A program made the translations under genes and the position numbers. Shown in pieces: positions 34,202-47,214 of a stretch of 64,000 nucleotides of DNA. Origin of the DNA: Ptiloglossa arizonensis (lineage: Eukaryota > Arthropoda > Insecta > Hymenoptera > Colletidae); NCBI RefSeq assembly GCF_051014685.1, contig NW_027478855.1:62001-126000 (forward strand). The letters are read 5' to 3'. How positions within the stretch are numbered: the first letter of the stretch is position 1; every line of letters starts with the position of its first letter. The notes beneath the pieces were generated by a model that worked only from the letters and a program-made list of their open reading frames with translations, was not told the DNA's origin and searched no databases.

Positions 34202-36190
34202 CTCAAGCGTTTTTTACCTCCAAACTGCCATATCTCGCGAACGGATTGACCAATCCGCAAAATTTCTGTTGCATCTGAAAGTAGAAACTCGCCCGATTAC
34301 AACGGTAGCAGTAGTTTTCCCCTAGGCCGTTCTAGTTATTCGTGTCGAGCATCAGAACTGCGAAAATTTTGAGTTTATCAAGCGTTTCTTACCTCCAAAC
34401 TGCCATATCGCGCGAACGGATTGACCAATCCGCAAAATTTCTGTTGCATCTGAAAGTAGAAACTCGCCCGATTACAACGGTATGCGCACTTTTCCCCTAG
34501 GCCGATCTAGTTATTCGTGTCGAGCATCAGAACTGCGAAAATTTTGAGTTTCTCAAGCGTTTCTTACATCCAAACTGCCATATCTCGCGAACGGATTGAC
34601 CAATCCGCAAAATTTATGTTGCATCTGAAAGTAGAAACTCGCCCGATTACAACGGTATGCGTACTTTTCCCCTAGGCCGTTCTAGTTACTCGTTTCGAGC
34701 ATCAAAACTGCGAAAATTTTGAGCTTATCAAGCGTTTCTTACCTCCAAACTGCCATATCTCGCGAACGGATTGACCAATCCGCAAAATTTCTGTTGCATC
34801 TGAAAGTAGAAACTCGCCCGATTACAACGGTATGCGCACTTTTCCCCTAGGCCGATCTAGTTATTCGTGTCGAGCATCAGAACTGCGAAAATTTTAAGTT
34901 TATCAAGCGTTTCTTACCTCCAAACTGCCATATCTCGCGAACGGATTGACCATTCCGCAAAATTTCTGTTGCATCTGAAAGTAGAAACTCGCCCGATTAC
35001 AACGGTGTGCGCACTTTGCCCCTAGGCCGTTCTGGTTATTCGTTTCGAGCATCAGAACTGCCAAAATTTTGAGTTTCTCAAGCGTTTCTTACCTCCAAAC
35101 TGCCATATCTCGCGAACGGATTGACCAATCCGCAAAATTTCTGTTGCATCTGAAAGTAGAAACTCGCCCGATTACAACGGTATGCGTACTTTTCCCCTAG
35201 GCCGTTCTAGTTACTCGTGTCGAGCATCAAAACTGCGAAAATTTTGAGTTTCTCAAGCGTTTCTTATCTCCAAACTGCCATATCTCGCGAACGGATCGAC
35301 CAATGCGCAAAATTTCTGTTGCATCTGAAAGTAGAAACTCGCCCGATTACAACGGTATGCGCACTTTTCCCCTTGGCGGTTCTAGTTATTCGTTTCGAGC
35401 ATCAGAACTGCGAAAATTTTGAGTTTCTCAAGCGTTTCTTACCTCCAAACTGCCATATCTCGCGAACGGATTGACCATTCCGCAAAATTTCTGTTGCATC
35501 TGAAAGTAGAAACTCGCCCGATTACAACGGTGTGCGCACTTTGCCCCTAGGCCGTTCTAGTTATTCGTTTCGAGCATCAGAACTGCCAAAATTTTGAGTT
35601 TCTCAAGCGTTTCTTACCTCCAAACTGCCATATCTCGCGAACGGATTGACCAATCCGCAAAATTTTTGTTGCATCTGAAAGTAGAAACTCGCCAGATTAC
35701 AACGGTATGCGCACTTTGCCCCTAGGCCGTTCTAGTTATTCGTGTCGAGCATCAGAACTGCGAAAATTTTGAGTTTCTCAAGCGTTTCTTACCTCCAAAC
35801 TGCCATATCTCGCGAACGGATTGACCAATCCGCAAAATTTCTGTTGCATCTGAAAGTAGAAACTCGCCCGATTACAACGGTATGCGTACTTTTCCCCTAG
35901 GCCGTTCTAGTTATTCGTTTCGAGCATCAGAACTGCCAAAATTTTGAGTTTCTCAAGCGTTTCTTACCTCCAAACTGCCATATCTCGCGAACGGATTGAC
36001 CAATCCGCAAAATTTCTGTTGCATCTGAAAGTAGAAACTCGCCCGATTACAACGGTATGCGCACTTTTCCCCTAGGCGGTTCTAGTTATTCGTTTCGAGC
36101 ATCAGAACTGCGAAAATTTTGAGTTTCTCAAGCGTTTCTTACCTCCAAACTGCCATATCTCGCGAACGGATTGACCAATCCGCAAAATTT
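34202..36190. repeat. Mosaic monomers with gtttatcaag, gaccattccg and tgtgcgcac types
   Basis: About eleven monomers. Repeated local themes are ccgatctag (34503 and 34853), aattttaagtttatcaag (about 34895) and gaccattccgcaaaa followed by a tgtgcgcac monomer with gccaaaatttt. One tagcagtag variant occurs near 34307. No cassette is present. Confidence 0.7.
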
Positions 36191-37768
36191 CTGTTGCTCC
36201 TGAAAGTAGAAACTCGCCCGATTACAACGGTATGCGTACTTTTCCCCTAGGCCGTTCTAGTTACTCGTTTCGAGCATCAAAACTGCGAAAATTTTGAGTT
36301 TCTCAAGCGTTTCTTACCTCCAAACTGCCATATCTCGCGAACAGATTGACCAATCCGCAAAATTTCTGTTGCATCTGAAAGTAGAAACTCGCCCGATTAC
36401 AACGGTAGGTGTAGTTTTCCCCTAGGCCATTCTAGTTATTCGTGTCGAGCATCAGAACTGCGAAAATTTTAAGTTTATCAAGCGTTTCTTACCTCCAAAC
36501 TGCCATATCTCGCGAACGGATTGACCATTTCGCAAAATTTCTGTTGCATCTGAAAGTAGAAACTCGCCCGATTACAACGGTGTGCGCACTTTGCCCCTAG
36601 GCCGTTCTAGTTATTCGTTTCGAGCATCAGAACTGCCAAAATTTTGAGTTTCTCATGCGTTTCTTACCTCCAAACTGCCATATCTCGCGAACGGATTGAC
36701 CAATCCGCAAAATTTCTGTTGCTCCTGAAAGTAGAAACTCGCCCGATTACAACGGTATGCGTACTTTTCCCCTAGGCCGTTCTAGTTACTCGTTTCGAGC
36801 ATCAAAACTGCGAAAATTTTGAGTTTCTCAAGCGTTTCTTACCTCCAAACTGCCATATCTCGCGAACAGATTGACCAATCCGCAAAATTTCTGTTGCATC
36901 TGAAAGTAGAAACTCGCCCGATTACAACGGTAGGTGTAGTTTTCCCCTAGGCCATTCTAGTTATTCGTGTCGAGCATCAGAACTGCGAAAATTTTAAGTT
37001 TATCAAGCGTTTCTTACCTCCAAACTGCCATATCTCGCGAACGGATTGACCATTCCGCAAAATTTCTGTTGCATCTGAAAGTAGAAACTCGCCCGATTAC
37101 AAAGGTGTGCGCACTTTGCCCCTAGGCCGTTCTAGTTATTCGTTTCGAGCATCAGAACTGCCAAAATTTTGAGTTTCTCATGCGTTTCTTACCTCCAAAC
37201 TGCCATATCTCGCGAACGGATTGACCAATCCGCAAAATTTCTGTTTCATCTGAAAGTAGAAACTCGCCCGATTACAACGGTATGCGTACTTTTCCCCTAG
37301 GCCGTTCTAGTTACTCGTGTCGAGCATCAAAACTGCGAAAATTTTGAGTTTCTCAAGCGTTTCTTATCTCCAAACTGCCATATCTCGCGAACGGATCGAC
37401 CAATGCGCAAAATTTCTGTTGCATCTGAAAGTAGAAACTCGCCCGATTACAACGGTATGCGCACTTTTCCCCTAGGCTGTTCTAGTTATTCGTTTCGAGC
37501 ATCAGAACTGCGAAAATTTTGAGTTTCTCAAGCGTTTCTTACCTCCAAACTGCCATATCTCGCGAACGGATTGACCAATCCGCAAAATTTCTGTTGCTCC
37601 TGAAAGTAGAAACTCGCCCGATTACAACGGTATGCGTACTTTTCCCCTAGGCCGTTCTAGTTACTCGTTTCGAGCATCAAAACTGCGAAAATTTTGAGTT
37701 TCTCAAGCGTTTCTTATCTCCAAACTGCCATATCTCGCGAACGGATTGACCACTCCGCATAATTTCTG

Positions 37769-37770
37769 TG
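37769..37770. other. 1-bp deletion (ctgtgcatc for ctgttgcatc), first copy
   Basis: One t is missing relative to other monomers, and the grid shifts by one base from here (monomer start 37799). It is linked to the rare gaccactccgcat just upstream. The same deletion with the same neighbours occurs at 48618, so it predates duplication of the large block. Confidence 0.9.
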
Positions 37771-40700
37771 CATCTGAAAGTAGAAACTCGCCCGATTACA
37801 ACGGTATGCGTACTTTTCCCCTAGGCCGTTCTAATTACTCGTTACGAGCATCAGAACTGCGAAAATTTTGAGTTTCTCAAGCGTTTCTTACCTCCAAACT
37901 GCCACATCTCGCGAACGGATCGACCAATCCGCAAAATTTCTATTGCATCTGAAAGTAGAAACTCGCCCGATTACAACGGTATGCGCACTTTTCCCCTAGG
38001 CCGTTCTAGTTACTCGTTTCGAGCATCAAAACTGCGAAAATTTTGAGTTTCTCAAGCGTTTCTTATCTACAAACTGCCATATCTCGCGAACGGATTGATC
38101 AATCCGCAAAATTTCTGTGCCATCTGAAAGTAGAAACTCGCCCGATTACAACGGTAGGTGTAGTTTTCCCCTAGGCCGTTCAAGTTATTCATTTCGAGCA
38201 TCAGAACTGCGAAAATTTTGAGTTTCTCAAGCGTTTCTTACTTCCGAACTGCCACATCTCGCGAACGGATCGACCAATCCGCAAAATTTCTATTGCATCT
38301 GAAAGTAGAAACTCGCCCGGTTACAACGGTATGCGTACTTTTCCCCTAGGCCGCTCTGGTTACTCGTGTCGAGCATCAAAACTGCGAAAATTTTGAGTTT
38401 CTCAAGCGTTTCTTATCTCCAAACTGCCATATCTCGCGAACGGATTGATCAATCCGCAAAATTTCTGTTGCATTTCAAAGTAGAAACTCGCCCGATTACA
38501 ACGGTATGCGCACTTTTCCCCTAGGCGGTTCTAGTGATTCGTTTCGAGCATCAGAACTGCGAAAATTTTGAGTTTCTCAAGCGTTTCTTACCTCCAAACT
38601 GCCATATCTCGCGAACGGATTGACCAATCCGCAAAATTTCTGTTGCACCTGAAAGTAGAAACTCGCCCGATTACAACGCTAGGTGTAGTTTTCCCCAAGG
38701 CCGTTCTAGTTATTCGTTTCGAGCATCAGAACTGCGAAAATTTTGAGTTTCTAAAGCGTTTCTTACTTCCAAACTGCCATATCTCGCGAACGGATTGACC
38801 AATCCGCAAAATTTCTGTTGCATCTGAAAGTAGAAACTCGCCCGATTACAACGGTAGGTGTAGTTTTCCCCTTGGCCGTTCTAGTTATTCGTGTCGAGCA
38901 TCAGAACTGCGAAAATTTTGAGTTTATCAAGCGTTTCTTACCTCCAAACTGCCATATCTCGCGAACGGATTGACCAATCCGCAAAATTTCTGTTGCATCT
39001 GAAAGTAGAAACTCGCCCGATTACAACGGTATGCGCACTTTTCCCCTAGGCCGTTCTAGTTATTCGTGTCGAGCATCAGAACTGCGAAAATTTCGAGTTT
39101 CTCAAGCGTTTTTTACCTCCAAACTGCCATATCTCGCGAACGGATTGACCAATCCGCAAAATTTCTGTTGCATCTGAAAGTAGAAACTCGCCCGATTACA
39201 ATGGTAGGTGTAGTTTTCCCCTAGGCCGTTCTAGTTATTCGTTTCGAGCATCAGAACTGCGAAAATTTTGAGTTTCTCAAGCGTTTCTTACCTCCAAACT
39301 GCCATATCTCGCGAAAGGATTGACAAATCTGCAAAATTTCTGTTGCATCTGAAAGTAGAAACTCGCCCGATTACAACGGTATGCGCACTTTTCCCCTAGG
39401 CCGTTCTAGTTATTCGTTTCGAGCATCAGAACTGCGAAAATTTTGAGTTTCTCAAGCGTTTCTTATCTCCAAACTGCCATATCTCGCGAACGGATTGATC
39501 AATCCGCAAAATTTCTGTTGCACCTGAAAGTAGAAACTCGCCCGATTACAACGATATGCGCACTTTTCCCCTAGGCCGTTCTAGTTGTTCGTGTCGAGCA
39601 TCAGAACTGCGAAGATTTTGAGTTTCTCAAGCGTTTCTTATCTCCAAACTGCCATATCTCGCGAACGGATTGATCAATCCGCAAAATTTCTGTTGCATCT
39701 GAAAGTAGAAACTCGCCCGATTACAACGGTAGGTGTAGTTTTCCCCTAGGCCGTTCCAGTTATTCATTTCGAGCATCAGAACTGCGAAAATTTTGAGTTT
39801 CTCAAGCGTTTCTTATCTCCAAACTGCCATATCTCGCGAACGGATTGATCAATCCGCAAAATTTCTGTTGCACCTGAAAGTAGAAACTCGCCCGATTACA
39901 ACGGTAGGTGTAGTTTTCCCCTAGGCCGTTCTAGTTATTCGTGTCGAGCATCAGAACTGCGAAAATTTTGAGTTTATCAAGCGTTTCTTACCTCCAAACT
40001 GCCATATCTCGCGAACGGATTGACCAATCCGCAAAATTTCTGTTGCATCTGAAAGTAGAAACTCGCCCGATTACAACGGTATGCGCACTTTTCCCCTAGG
40101 CCGTTCTAGTTATTCGTGTCGAGCATCAGAACTGCGAAAATTTTGAGTTTCTCAAGCGTTTCTTACATCCAAACTGACATATCTCGCGAACGGATTGACC
40201 AATCCGCAAAATTTATGTTGCATCTGAAAGTAGAAACTCGCCCGATTACAACGGTATGCGTACTTTTCCCCTAGGCCGTTCTAGTTACTCGTTTCGAGCA
40301 TCAAAACTGCGAAAATTTTGAATTTCTCAAGCGTTTCTTATCTCCAAACTGCCATATCTCGCGAACGGATTGATCAATCCGCAAAATTTCTGTGCCATCT
40401 GAAAGTAGAAACTCGCCCGATTACAACGGTAGGTGTAGTTTTCCCCTAGGCCGTTCCAGTTATTCATTTCGAGCATCAGAACTGCGAAAATTTTGAGTTT
40501 CTCAAGCGTTTCTTACTTCCAAACTGCCACATCTCGTGAACGGATCGACCAATCCGCAAAATTTCTGCTGCATCTGAAAGTAGAAACTCGCCCGATTACA
40601 ACGGTATGCGCACTTTGCCCCTAGGCCGTTCTAGTTATTCGTGTCGAGCATCAGAACTGCGAAAATTTTGAGTTTCTCAAGCGTTTCTTACATCCAAACT

Positions 40701-42523
40701 GCCATATCTCGCGAAAGGATTGACCAATCCGAATAATTTCTGTTGCATCTGAAAGCAGAAACTCGCCCGATTACAACGGTATGCGTACTTCTCCCCTAGG
40801 CCGTTCTAGTCATTCGTTTCGAGCATCAGAACTACGAAAATTTTGAGTTTCTCAAGCGTTTCTTACCTCCAAACTGCCATATCTCGCGAAAGGATTGACA
40901 AATCTGCAAAATTTCTGTTGCATCTGAAAGTAGAAACTCGCCCGATTACAACGGTAGGTGTATTTTTCCCCTAGGCCGTTCTAGTTATTCGTTTCGAGCA
41001 TCAGAACTGCGAAAATTTTGAGTTCCTCAAGCGTTTCTTACTTCCAAACTGCCACATCTCGCGAACGGATCGACCAATCCGCAAAATTTCTGTTGTATCT
41101 GAAAGTAGAAACTCGCCCGGTTACAACGGTATGCGCACTTTGCCCCTAGGCCGTTCTAGTTATTCGTTTCGAGCATCAGAACTGCGAAAATTTTGAGTTT
41201 CTCAAGCGTTTCTTATCTCCAAACTGCCATATCTCGCGAAAGGATTGACCAATCCGCATAATTTCTGTTGCATCTGAAAGCAGAAACTCGCCCGATTACA
41301 GCGGTATGCGTACTTCTCCCCTAGGCCGTTCTAGTCATTCATTTCGAGCATCAGAACTGCGAAAATTTTGAGTTTCTCAAGCGTTTCTTACCTCCAAACT
41401 GCCATATCTCGCGAAAGGATTGACAAATCTGCAAAATTTCTGTTGCATCTGAAAGTAGAAACTCGCCCGATTACAACGGTATGCGCACTTTTCCCCTAGG
41501 CCGTTCTAGTTATTCGTGTCGAGCATCAGAACTGCGAAAATTTCGAGTTTCTCAAGCGTTTTTTACCTCCAAACTGCCATATCTCGCGAACGGATTGACC
41601 AATCCGCAAAATTTCTGTTGCATCTGAAAGTAGAAACTCGCCCGATTACAATGGTAGGTGTAGTTTTCCCCTAGGCCGTTCTAGTTATTCGTTTCGAGCA
41701 TCAGAACTGCGAAAATTTTGAGTTTCTCAAGCGTTTCTTACTTCCTAACTGCCACATCTCGCGAACGGATCGACCAATCCGCAAAATTTCTGTTGCATTT
41801 GAAAGTAGAAACTCGCCCGATTACAACGGTATGCGCACTTTTCCCCTAGGCGGTTCTAGTTATTCGTTTCGAGCATCAGAACTGCGAAAATTTTGAGTTT
41901 CTCAACCGTTTCTTACCTCCAGACTGCCATATCTCGCGAACGGATTGACCAATCCGCAAAATTTCTGCTGCACCTGAAAGTAGAAACTCGCCCGATTACA
42001 ACGGTAGGTGTATTTTTCCCCTAGGTCGTTCTAGTTATTCGTTTCGAGCATCAGAACTGCGAAAATTTTGAGTTTCTCAAGCATTTCTTACCTCCAAACT
42101 GCCACATCTCGCGAACGGATCGACCAATCCGCAAAATTTCTGTTGTATCTGAAAGTAGAAACTCGCCCGATTACAACGGTATGCGCACTTTGCCCCTAGG
42201 CCGTTCTAGTTATTCGTTTCGAGCATCAGAACTGCGAAAATTTTGAGTTTCTCAAGCGTTTCTTATCTCCAAACTGCCATATCTCGCGAACGGATTGATC
42301 AATCCGCAAAATTTCTGTTGCACCTGAAAGTAGAAACTCGCCCGATTACAACGATATGCGCACTTTTCCCCTAGGCCGTTCTAGTTATTCGTGTCGAGCA
42401 TCAGAACTGCGAAGATTTTGAGTTTCTCAAGCGTTTCTTATCTCCAAACTGCCATATCTCGCGAACGGATTGATCAATCCGCAAAATTTCTGTTGCATCT
42501 GAAAGTAGAAAGTCGCCCGATTA

Positions 42524-43223
42524 CAACGGTAGGTGTAGTTTTCCCCTAGGCCGTTCCAGTTATTCATTTCGAGCATCAGAACTGCGAAAATTTTGAGGTT
42601 CTCAAGCGTTTCTTAAATCCAAACGGCCATATCTCGCGAACGGATTGACCAATCCGCAAAATTTCTGTTGCATCTGAAAGTAGAAACTCGCCCGATTACA
42701 ACGGTATGCGCACTTTTCCCCTAGGCCGCTCTAGTTATTCGTTTCGAGTATCAGAACTGCGAAAATTTTGAGTTTCTCAAGCGTTTCTTACATCCAAACG
42801 GCCATATCACGCGAACGGATCGACCAATCCGCATAATTTGTCTTGCATCTTAAAGTAGAAACTCGCCCGATTACAACGATATGCGCACTTTTCCCCTAGG
42901 CCGTTTTAGTTATTCGTGTCGAGCATCAGAACTGCGAAAATTTTGAGTTTCTCAAGCGTTTCTTATCTCAAAACTGCCATATCTCGCGAACGGATTGATC
43001 AATCCGCCAAATTTCTGTTGCATCTGAAAGTAGAAACTCGCCCTATTACAACGGTAGGTGTAGTTTTCCCCTAGGCCGTTCTAGTTATTCGTTTCGAGCA
43101 TCAGAAATGCGAAAATTTTGAGTTTCTCAAGCGTTTCTTACCTCCAAACTGCCATATCTCGCGAACGGATTGACCAATCCGCAAGATTTCTGTTGCATCT
43201 GAAAGTAGAAACTCGCCCGATTA
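42524..43223. repeat. Four-monomer cassette, copy 8 (derived lineage)
   Basis: Complete m1-m4 with gaggttctc at 42595. It carries changes absent from copies 1-7: gagtatcag and catcttaaag in m2, tctcaaaac in m3 and gcaagattt in m4, plus gcatacttt in the following m5. It also has aatttgtcttgc in m2 and, just upstream, agaaagtcgccc. The last two are shared with copy 9, marking close common descent. Confidence 0.92.
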
Positions 43224-46200
43224 CAACGGTATGCGTACTTTTCCCCTAGGCCGTTCTAGTTACTCGTTTCGAGCATCAGAACTGCCAAAATTTTGAGTGT
43301 CTAAAGCGTTTCTTACCTCCAAACTGTCATATCTCGCGAACGGATTGACCAATCCGCATACTTTCTGTTGCATCTGAAAGTAGAAACTCGCCCGATTACA
43401 ACGGTATGCGTACTTTTCCCCTAGGCCGTTCTAGTTACTCGTTTCGAGCATCAGAACTGCGAAAATTTTGAGTTTCTCAAGCGTTTCTTACCTCCAAACT
43501 GCCATATCTCGCGAACGGATTGACCAATCCGCAAAATTTCTGTTGCATCTGAAAGTAGAAACTCGCCCGATTACAACGGTAGGTGTAGTTTTCCCCTAGG
43601 CCGTTCTAGTTATTCGTTTCGAGCATCAGAACTGCGAAAATTTTGAGTTTCTCAACCGTTTCTTACTTCCAAACTGCCACATCTCGCGAACGGATCGACC
43701 AATTCGCAAAATTTCTGTTGCATCTGAAAGTAGAAAGTCGCCCGATTACAACGGTGTGCGCACTTTGCCCCTAGGCCGTTCTAGTTATTCGTGTCGAGCA
43801 TCAGAACTGCGAAAATTTTGAGTTTCTCAAGCGTTTCTTACCTCCAAACTGCCATATCTCGCGAACGGATTGATCAATCCGCAAAATTTCTGTTGCATTT
43901 GAAAGTAGAAACTCGCCCGATTACAACGGTATGCGCACTTTTCCCCTAGGCGGTTCTAGTTATTCGTTTCGAGCATCAGAACTGCGAAAATTTTGAGTTT
44001 CTCAAGCGTTTCTTACCTCCAAACTGCCATATCTCGCGAACGGATTGACCAATCCGCAAAATTTCTGTTGCACCTGAAAGTAGAAACTCGCCCGATTACA
44101 ACGGTAGGTGTAGTTTTCCCCTAGGCCGTTCTAGTTACTCGTTTCGAGCATCAGAACTGCGAAAATTTTGAGTTTCTCAAGCGTTTCTTACCTCCAAACT
44201 GCCATATCTCGCGAACGGATCGACCAATCCGCAAAATTTCTGTTGCATCTGAAAGTAGAAACTCGCCCGATTACAACGGTAGATGTAGTTTTCCCCTAGG
44301 CCGTTCTAGTTACTCGTTTCGAGCATCAGAACTGCGAAAATTTTGAGTTTCTCAAGCGTTTCTTACCTCCAAACTGCCATATCTCGCGAACGGATTGATC
44401 AATCCGCAAAATTTCTGTTGCATCTGAAAGTAGAAACTCGCCCGATTACAACGTTATGCGTACTTTTCCCCTAGGCCGTTCTAGTTACTCGTTTCGAGCA
44501 TCAGAACTGCGAAAATTTTGAGTTTCTCAAGCGTTTCTTACCTCCAAACTGCCATATCTCGCGAACGGATTGATCAATCCGCAAAATTTCTGTTGCATTT
44601 GAAAGTAGAAACTCGCCCGATTACAACGGTATGCGCACTTTTCCCCTAGGCCGCTCTAGTTATTCGTTTCGAGTATCAGAACTGCGAAAATTTTGAGTTT
44701 CTCAAGCGTTTCTTACATCCAAACGGCCATATCACGCGAACGGATCGACCAATCCGCATAATTTGTCTTGCATCTTAAAGTAGAAACTCGCCCGATTACA
44801 ACGATATGCGCACTTTTCCCCTAGGCCGTTTTAGTTATTCGTGTCGAGCATCAGAACTGCGAAAATTTTGAGTTTCTCAAGCGTTTCTTATCTCAAAACT
44901 GCCATATCTCGCGAACGGATTGATCAATCCGCCAAATTTCTGTTGCATCTGAAAGTAGAAACTCGCCCTATTACAACGGTAGGTGTAGTTTTCCCCTAGG
45001 CCGTTCTAGTTATTCGTTTCGAGCATCAGAAATGCGAAAATTTTGAGTTTCTCAAGCGTTTCTTACCTCCAAACTGCCATATCTCGCGAACGGATTGACC
45101 AATCCGCAAGATTTCTGTTGCATCTGAAAGTAGAAACTCGCCCGATTACAACGGTATGCGTACTTTTCCCCTAGGCCGTTCTAGTTACTCGTTTCGAGCA
45201 TCAGAACTGCCAAAATTTTGAGTGTCTAAAGCGTTTCTTACCTCCAAACTGTCATATCTCGCGAACGGATTGACCAATCCGCATACTTTCTGTTGCATCT
45301 GAAAGTAGAAACTCGCCCGATTACAACGGTATGCGTACTTTTCCCCTAGGCCGTTCTAGTTACTCGTTTCGAGCATCAGAACTGCGAAAATTTTGAGTTT
45401 CTCAAGCGTTTCTTACCTCCAAACTGCCATATCTCGCGAACGGATTGACCAATCCGCAAAATTTCTGTTGCACCTGAAAGTAGAAACTCGCCCGATTACA
45501 ACGGTAGGTGTAGTTTTCCCCTAGGCCGTTCTAGTTATTCGTTTCGAGCATCAGAACTGCGAAAATTTTGAGTTTCTCAAGCGTTTCTTACCTCCAAACT
45601 GCCATATCTCGCGAACGGATTGACCAATCCGCAAAATTTCTGTTGCATCTGAAAGTAGAAACTCGCCCGATTACAACGGTAGGTGTAGTTTTCCCCTAGG
45701 CCGTTCTAGTTATTCGTTTCGAGCATCAGAACTGCGAAAATTTTGAGTTTCTCAACCGTTTCTTACTTCCAAACTGCCACATCTCGCGAACGGATCGACC
45801 AATTCGCAAAATTTCTGTTGCATCTGAAAGTAGAAAGTCGCCCGATTACAACGGTGTGCGCACTTTGCCCCTAGGCCGTTCTAGTTATTCGTGTCGAGCA
45901 TCAGAACTGCGAAAATTTTGAGTTTCTCAAGCGTTTCTTACCTCCAAACTGCCATATCTCGCGAACGGATTGATCAATCCGCAAAATTTCTGTTGCATTT
46001 GAAAGTAGAAACTCGCCCGATTACAACGGTATGCGCACTTTTCCCCTAGGCGGTTCTAGTTATTCGTTTCGAGCATCAGAACTGCGAAAATTTTGAGTTT
46101 CTCAAGCGTTTCTTACCTCCAAACTGCCATATCTCGCGAACGGATTGACCAATCCGCAAAATTTCTGTTGCACCTGAAAGTAGAAACTCGCCCGATTACA

Positions 46201-46751
46201 ACGGTAGGTGTAGTTTTCCCCTAGGCCGTTCTAGTTACTCGTTTCGAGCATCAGAACTGCGAAGATTTTGAGTTTCTCAAGCGTTTCTTACCTCCAAACT
46301 GCCATATCTCGCGAACGGATCGACCAATCCGCAAAATTTCTGTTGCATCTGAAAGTAGAAACTCGCCCGATTACAACGGTAGATGTAGTTTTCCCCTAGG
46401 CCGTTCTAGTTACTCGTTTCGAGCATCAGAACTGCGAAAATTTTGAGTTTCTCAAGCGTTTCTTACCTCCAAACTGCCATATCTCGCGAACGGATTGATC
46501 AATCCGCAAAATTTCTGTTGCATCTGAAAGTAGAAACTCGCCCGATTACAACGTTATGCGTACTTTTCCCCTAGGCCGTTCTAGTTACTCGTTTCGAGCA
46601 TCAGAACTGCGAAAATTTTGAGTTTCTCAAGCGTTTCTTACCTCCAAACTGCCATATCTCGCGAACGGATTGATCAATCCGCAAAATTTCTGTTGCATTT
46701 GAAAGTAGAAACTCGCCCGATTACAACGGTATGCGCACTTTTCCCCTAGGC
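42675..46751. repeat. 11-12-monomer tandem duplication
   Basis: 42675-43547 matches 44600-45472 at offset 1925 (11 monomers). From 43549 to 44651 the match continues at offset 2100 (12 monomers) to 45649-46751, because the second copy has one additional monomer near 45473. I saw one substitution (gcgaaaatttt versus gcgaagatttt near 46263). Shared markers are gagtatcag, gagtgtcta, gcatacttt, ctcaaccgtttc, agaaagtcgccc, tagatgtag and acgttatgcg. Confidence 0.88.
44624..45148. repeat. Partial cassette (m2-m4) at a duplication junction
   Basis: m2, m3 and m4 of the derived lineage are present (gagtatcag at 44671, catcttaaag, tctcaaaac, gcaagattt), but m1 is replaced by an unrelated monomer ending in gcatttgaaag. 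The switch lies between that tail and the ccgctctag of m2, roughly 44600-44652. It marks the breakpoint of the 11-monomer duplication that produced this copy. Confidence 0.85.
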
Positions 46752-47214
46752 GGTTCTAGTTATTCGTTTCGAGCATCAGAACTGCGAAAATTTTGAGTTT
46801 CTCAAGCGTTTCTTACCTCCAAACTGCCATATTTCGCGAACGGATTGACCAATCCGCAAAATTTCTGTTGCATCTGAAAGTAGAAACTCGCCCGATTACA
46901 ACGGTATGCGTACTTTTCCCCTAGGCCGTTCTAGTTACTCGTGTCGAGCATCAAAACTGCGAAAATTTTGAGTTTCTCAAGCGTTTCTTATCTCCAAACT
47001 GCCATATCTCGCGAACGGACCGACCAATCCGCAAAATTTCTGTTGCATCTGAAAGTAGAAACTCGCCCGATTACAACGGTATGCGCACTTTTCCCCTAGG
47101 CGGTTCTAGTTATTCGTTTCGAGCATCAGAACTGCGAAAATTTTGAGTTTCTCAAGCGTTTCTTACCTCCAAACTGCCATATCTCGCGAACGGATTGACC
47201 AATCCGCAAAATTT
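46752..47214. repeat. Linker monomers between duplicated blocks
   Basis: About two and a half monomers of aggcggttc and ttactcgtgtcg types, with atatttcgcg (about 46830) and the rare cggaccgacc (about 47020). The same pair recurs near 55930-56120, and cggaccgacc appears again near 63640, so this is another small repeated module. Confidence 0.7.

Larger units (their letters stand above)
36191..43547. repeat. Large block, first copy
   Basis: Homologous to about 47215-54921. Shared rare markers, by position here and in the second copy, are: gctcctg tail (36191/47215 and 37591/48440), gaccactccgcat with a 1-bp deletion (37766/48615), ctaattactcgttacg (37831/48681), ccccaagg (38693/49017), ccccttgg (38868/49192), aaactgacat (40171/51195), cttcctaact (41741/53115) and gagtatcag (42746/54120). 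The offset changes from 63 to 62, 59, 63 and 65 monomers, so whole monomers were gained or lost within the copies. It contains cassette copy 8. Confidence 0.85.
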
